Positions 14,878-15,060 of a stretch of DNA of 15,060 nucleotides are shown piece after piece. Every line of letters begins with the position of its first letter. Positions within the stretch are counted from its first letter, which is position 1. The DNA comes from Mariniphaga sp964398855 (GTDB lineage Bacteria; Bacteroidota; Bacteroidia; Bacteroidales; Prolixibacteraceae). The stretch covers positions 1 to 15,060 of the forward strand of contig CAYNOQ010000064.1 in the NCBI GenBank assembly GCA_964398855.1, written 5' to 3'. The translations under genes were made by a program, and so were the position numbers. The notes beneath the pieces were generated by a model. It was not told the DNA's origin. It did not search any database and was given only the letters and a program-made list of their open reading frames with translations.

Positions 14878-14975
14878 AGTTCAGAATTCAGAGTTCAGAG
14901 TTCCAAGTTCAGAGTTCCAAGTTCAGAGTTCCGAGTTCCAAGTTCCGAGTTCCAAGTTTCGGGTTTCGGGTTCCA
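14878..14975. repeat. Heptamer tandem repeat, 14 units
   Basis: Fourteen adjoining 7-base units run without a break. The units are AGTTCAG (four copies), AATTCAG (once), AGTTCCA (four), AGTTCCG (two), AGTTTCG (once), GGTTTCG (once) and GGTTCCA (once). From the third unit on, AGTTCAG or AGTTCCG alternates with AGTTCCA, giving a partial 14-base period. The array decays at its right end. A 7-base period does not keep a reading frame, which fits its non-coding position. Confidence 0.9.
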
Positions 14976-15029
14976 AATGAACTGTTTCAGCACCTTTTAT
15001 CCTTCTCATTACTCACTCTCTTCTTACCC

Positions 15030-15058
15030 GACGTTGTCCCGAAGCCTCGGGACAAGTC
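15030..15058. repeat. Interrupted palindrome, possible REP-like element or terminator
   Basis: TTGTCCCGA (15034-15042) and TCGGGACAA (15047-15055) are perfect reverse complements around the loop AGCC. With G15033 bulged out, GAC (15030-15032) also pairs with GTC (15056-15058). This gives a 12-pair stem close to the window's end. No T run follows in the visible sequence. It may be a dispersed intergenic palindrome, or the terminator of a gene beyond the window. Confidence 0.55.
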
Positions 15059-15060
15059 TG

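Larger units (their letters stand above)
14632..15060. other. Gene-free right end of the window
   Basis: I see no convincing gene in these 429 bases. They hold the upstream region and -7 box of the DeoR-type gene, a hairpin at 14770-14797, a 14-unit heptamer repeat (14878-14975) and a palindrome near the window end. The stretch 14798-14877 shows nothing recognisable, and 14976-15026 is a pyrimidine-rich run on the plus strand without clear signals. Confidence 0.6.

Noticed and set aside
14878..14975. CRISPR array
   Set aside because: The units are 7 bases and directly adjoining, with no spacers, and no cas genes are in the window.

Overview
The window reads as a stretch of chromosome from a member of the Bacteroidota, probably of the Bacteroidales/Marinilabiliales type, though the sequence alone does not settle the genus. 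The grounds are: families largely confined to that phylum (a DUF5723-like outer-membrane protein and a DUF4834 protein); two exact matches to the phylum's TAnnTTTG -7 promoter box; starts without Shine-Dalgarno sequences; a single-chain glycyl-tRNA synthetase; and an atpD-atpC pair with a very short epsilon subunit, separated from the rest of the ATP synthase genes. Base composition and codon use look even across the genes. I see no rRNA, tRNA, CRISPR array, transposase or phage gene.

Layout. Nine genes run on the plus strand from about 72 to 11937: an exported DUF5723-like beta-barrel protein, a small membrane-anchored DUF4834 protein, glycyl-tRNA synthetase, a GT4-type glycosyltransferase, an apparently lipoprotein form of protein-L-isoaspartate methyltransferase, an RND/MMPL-type membrane exporter, a trans-prenyl diphosphate synthase, atpD, atpC, and then a GT9 (heptosyltransferase-like) gene (ten genes when atpC is counted separately). 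Three genes on the minus strand (14631 down to 11952) form a compact set with gaps of only 17 bases: a DeoR-type regulator, a ComB-family phosphatase and a MalY/PatB-type PLP C-S lyase. They converge on the GT9 gene with 14 bases between the stops. The right end (14632 to 15060) has no gene but holds a promoter box, a 14-unit heptamer tandem repeat and a strong palindrome.

How the genes relate. The plus-strand genes are mostly housekeeping and cell-envelope functions: translation (GlyRS), energy (F1 beta and epsilon), isoprenoid chain synthesis, lipid or hydrophobic-solute export, and surface polysaccharide or LPS glycosyl transfer. They look like several short transcription units divided by probable hairpin terminators (after glyQS and after pcm) rather than one pathway. 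The minus-strand set has a regulator plus two enzymes whose families both act on organosulfur compounds, which suggests, but does not prove, a small regulated sulfur-compound operon.

I do not see a clearly new multi-gene system. The observations most worth following are the regulator/ComB/C-S lyase operon, the Pcm with a lipobox, the heptamer repeat array next to a palindrome, and the 12-base direct repeat in front of atpD.
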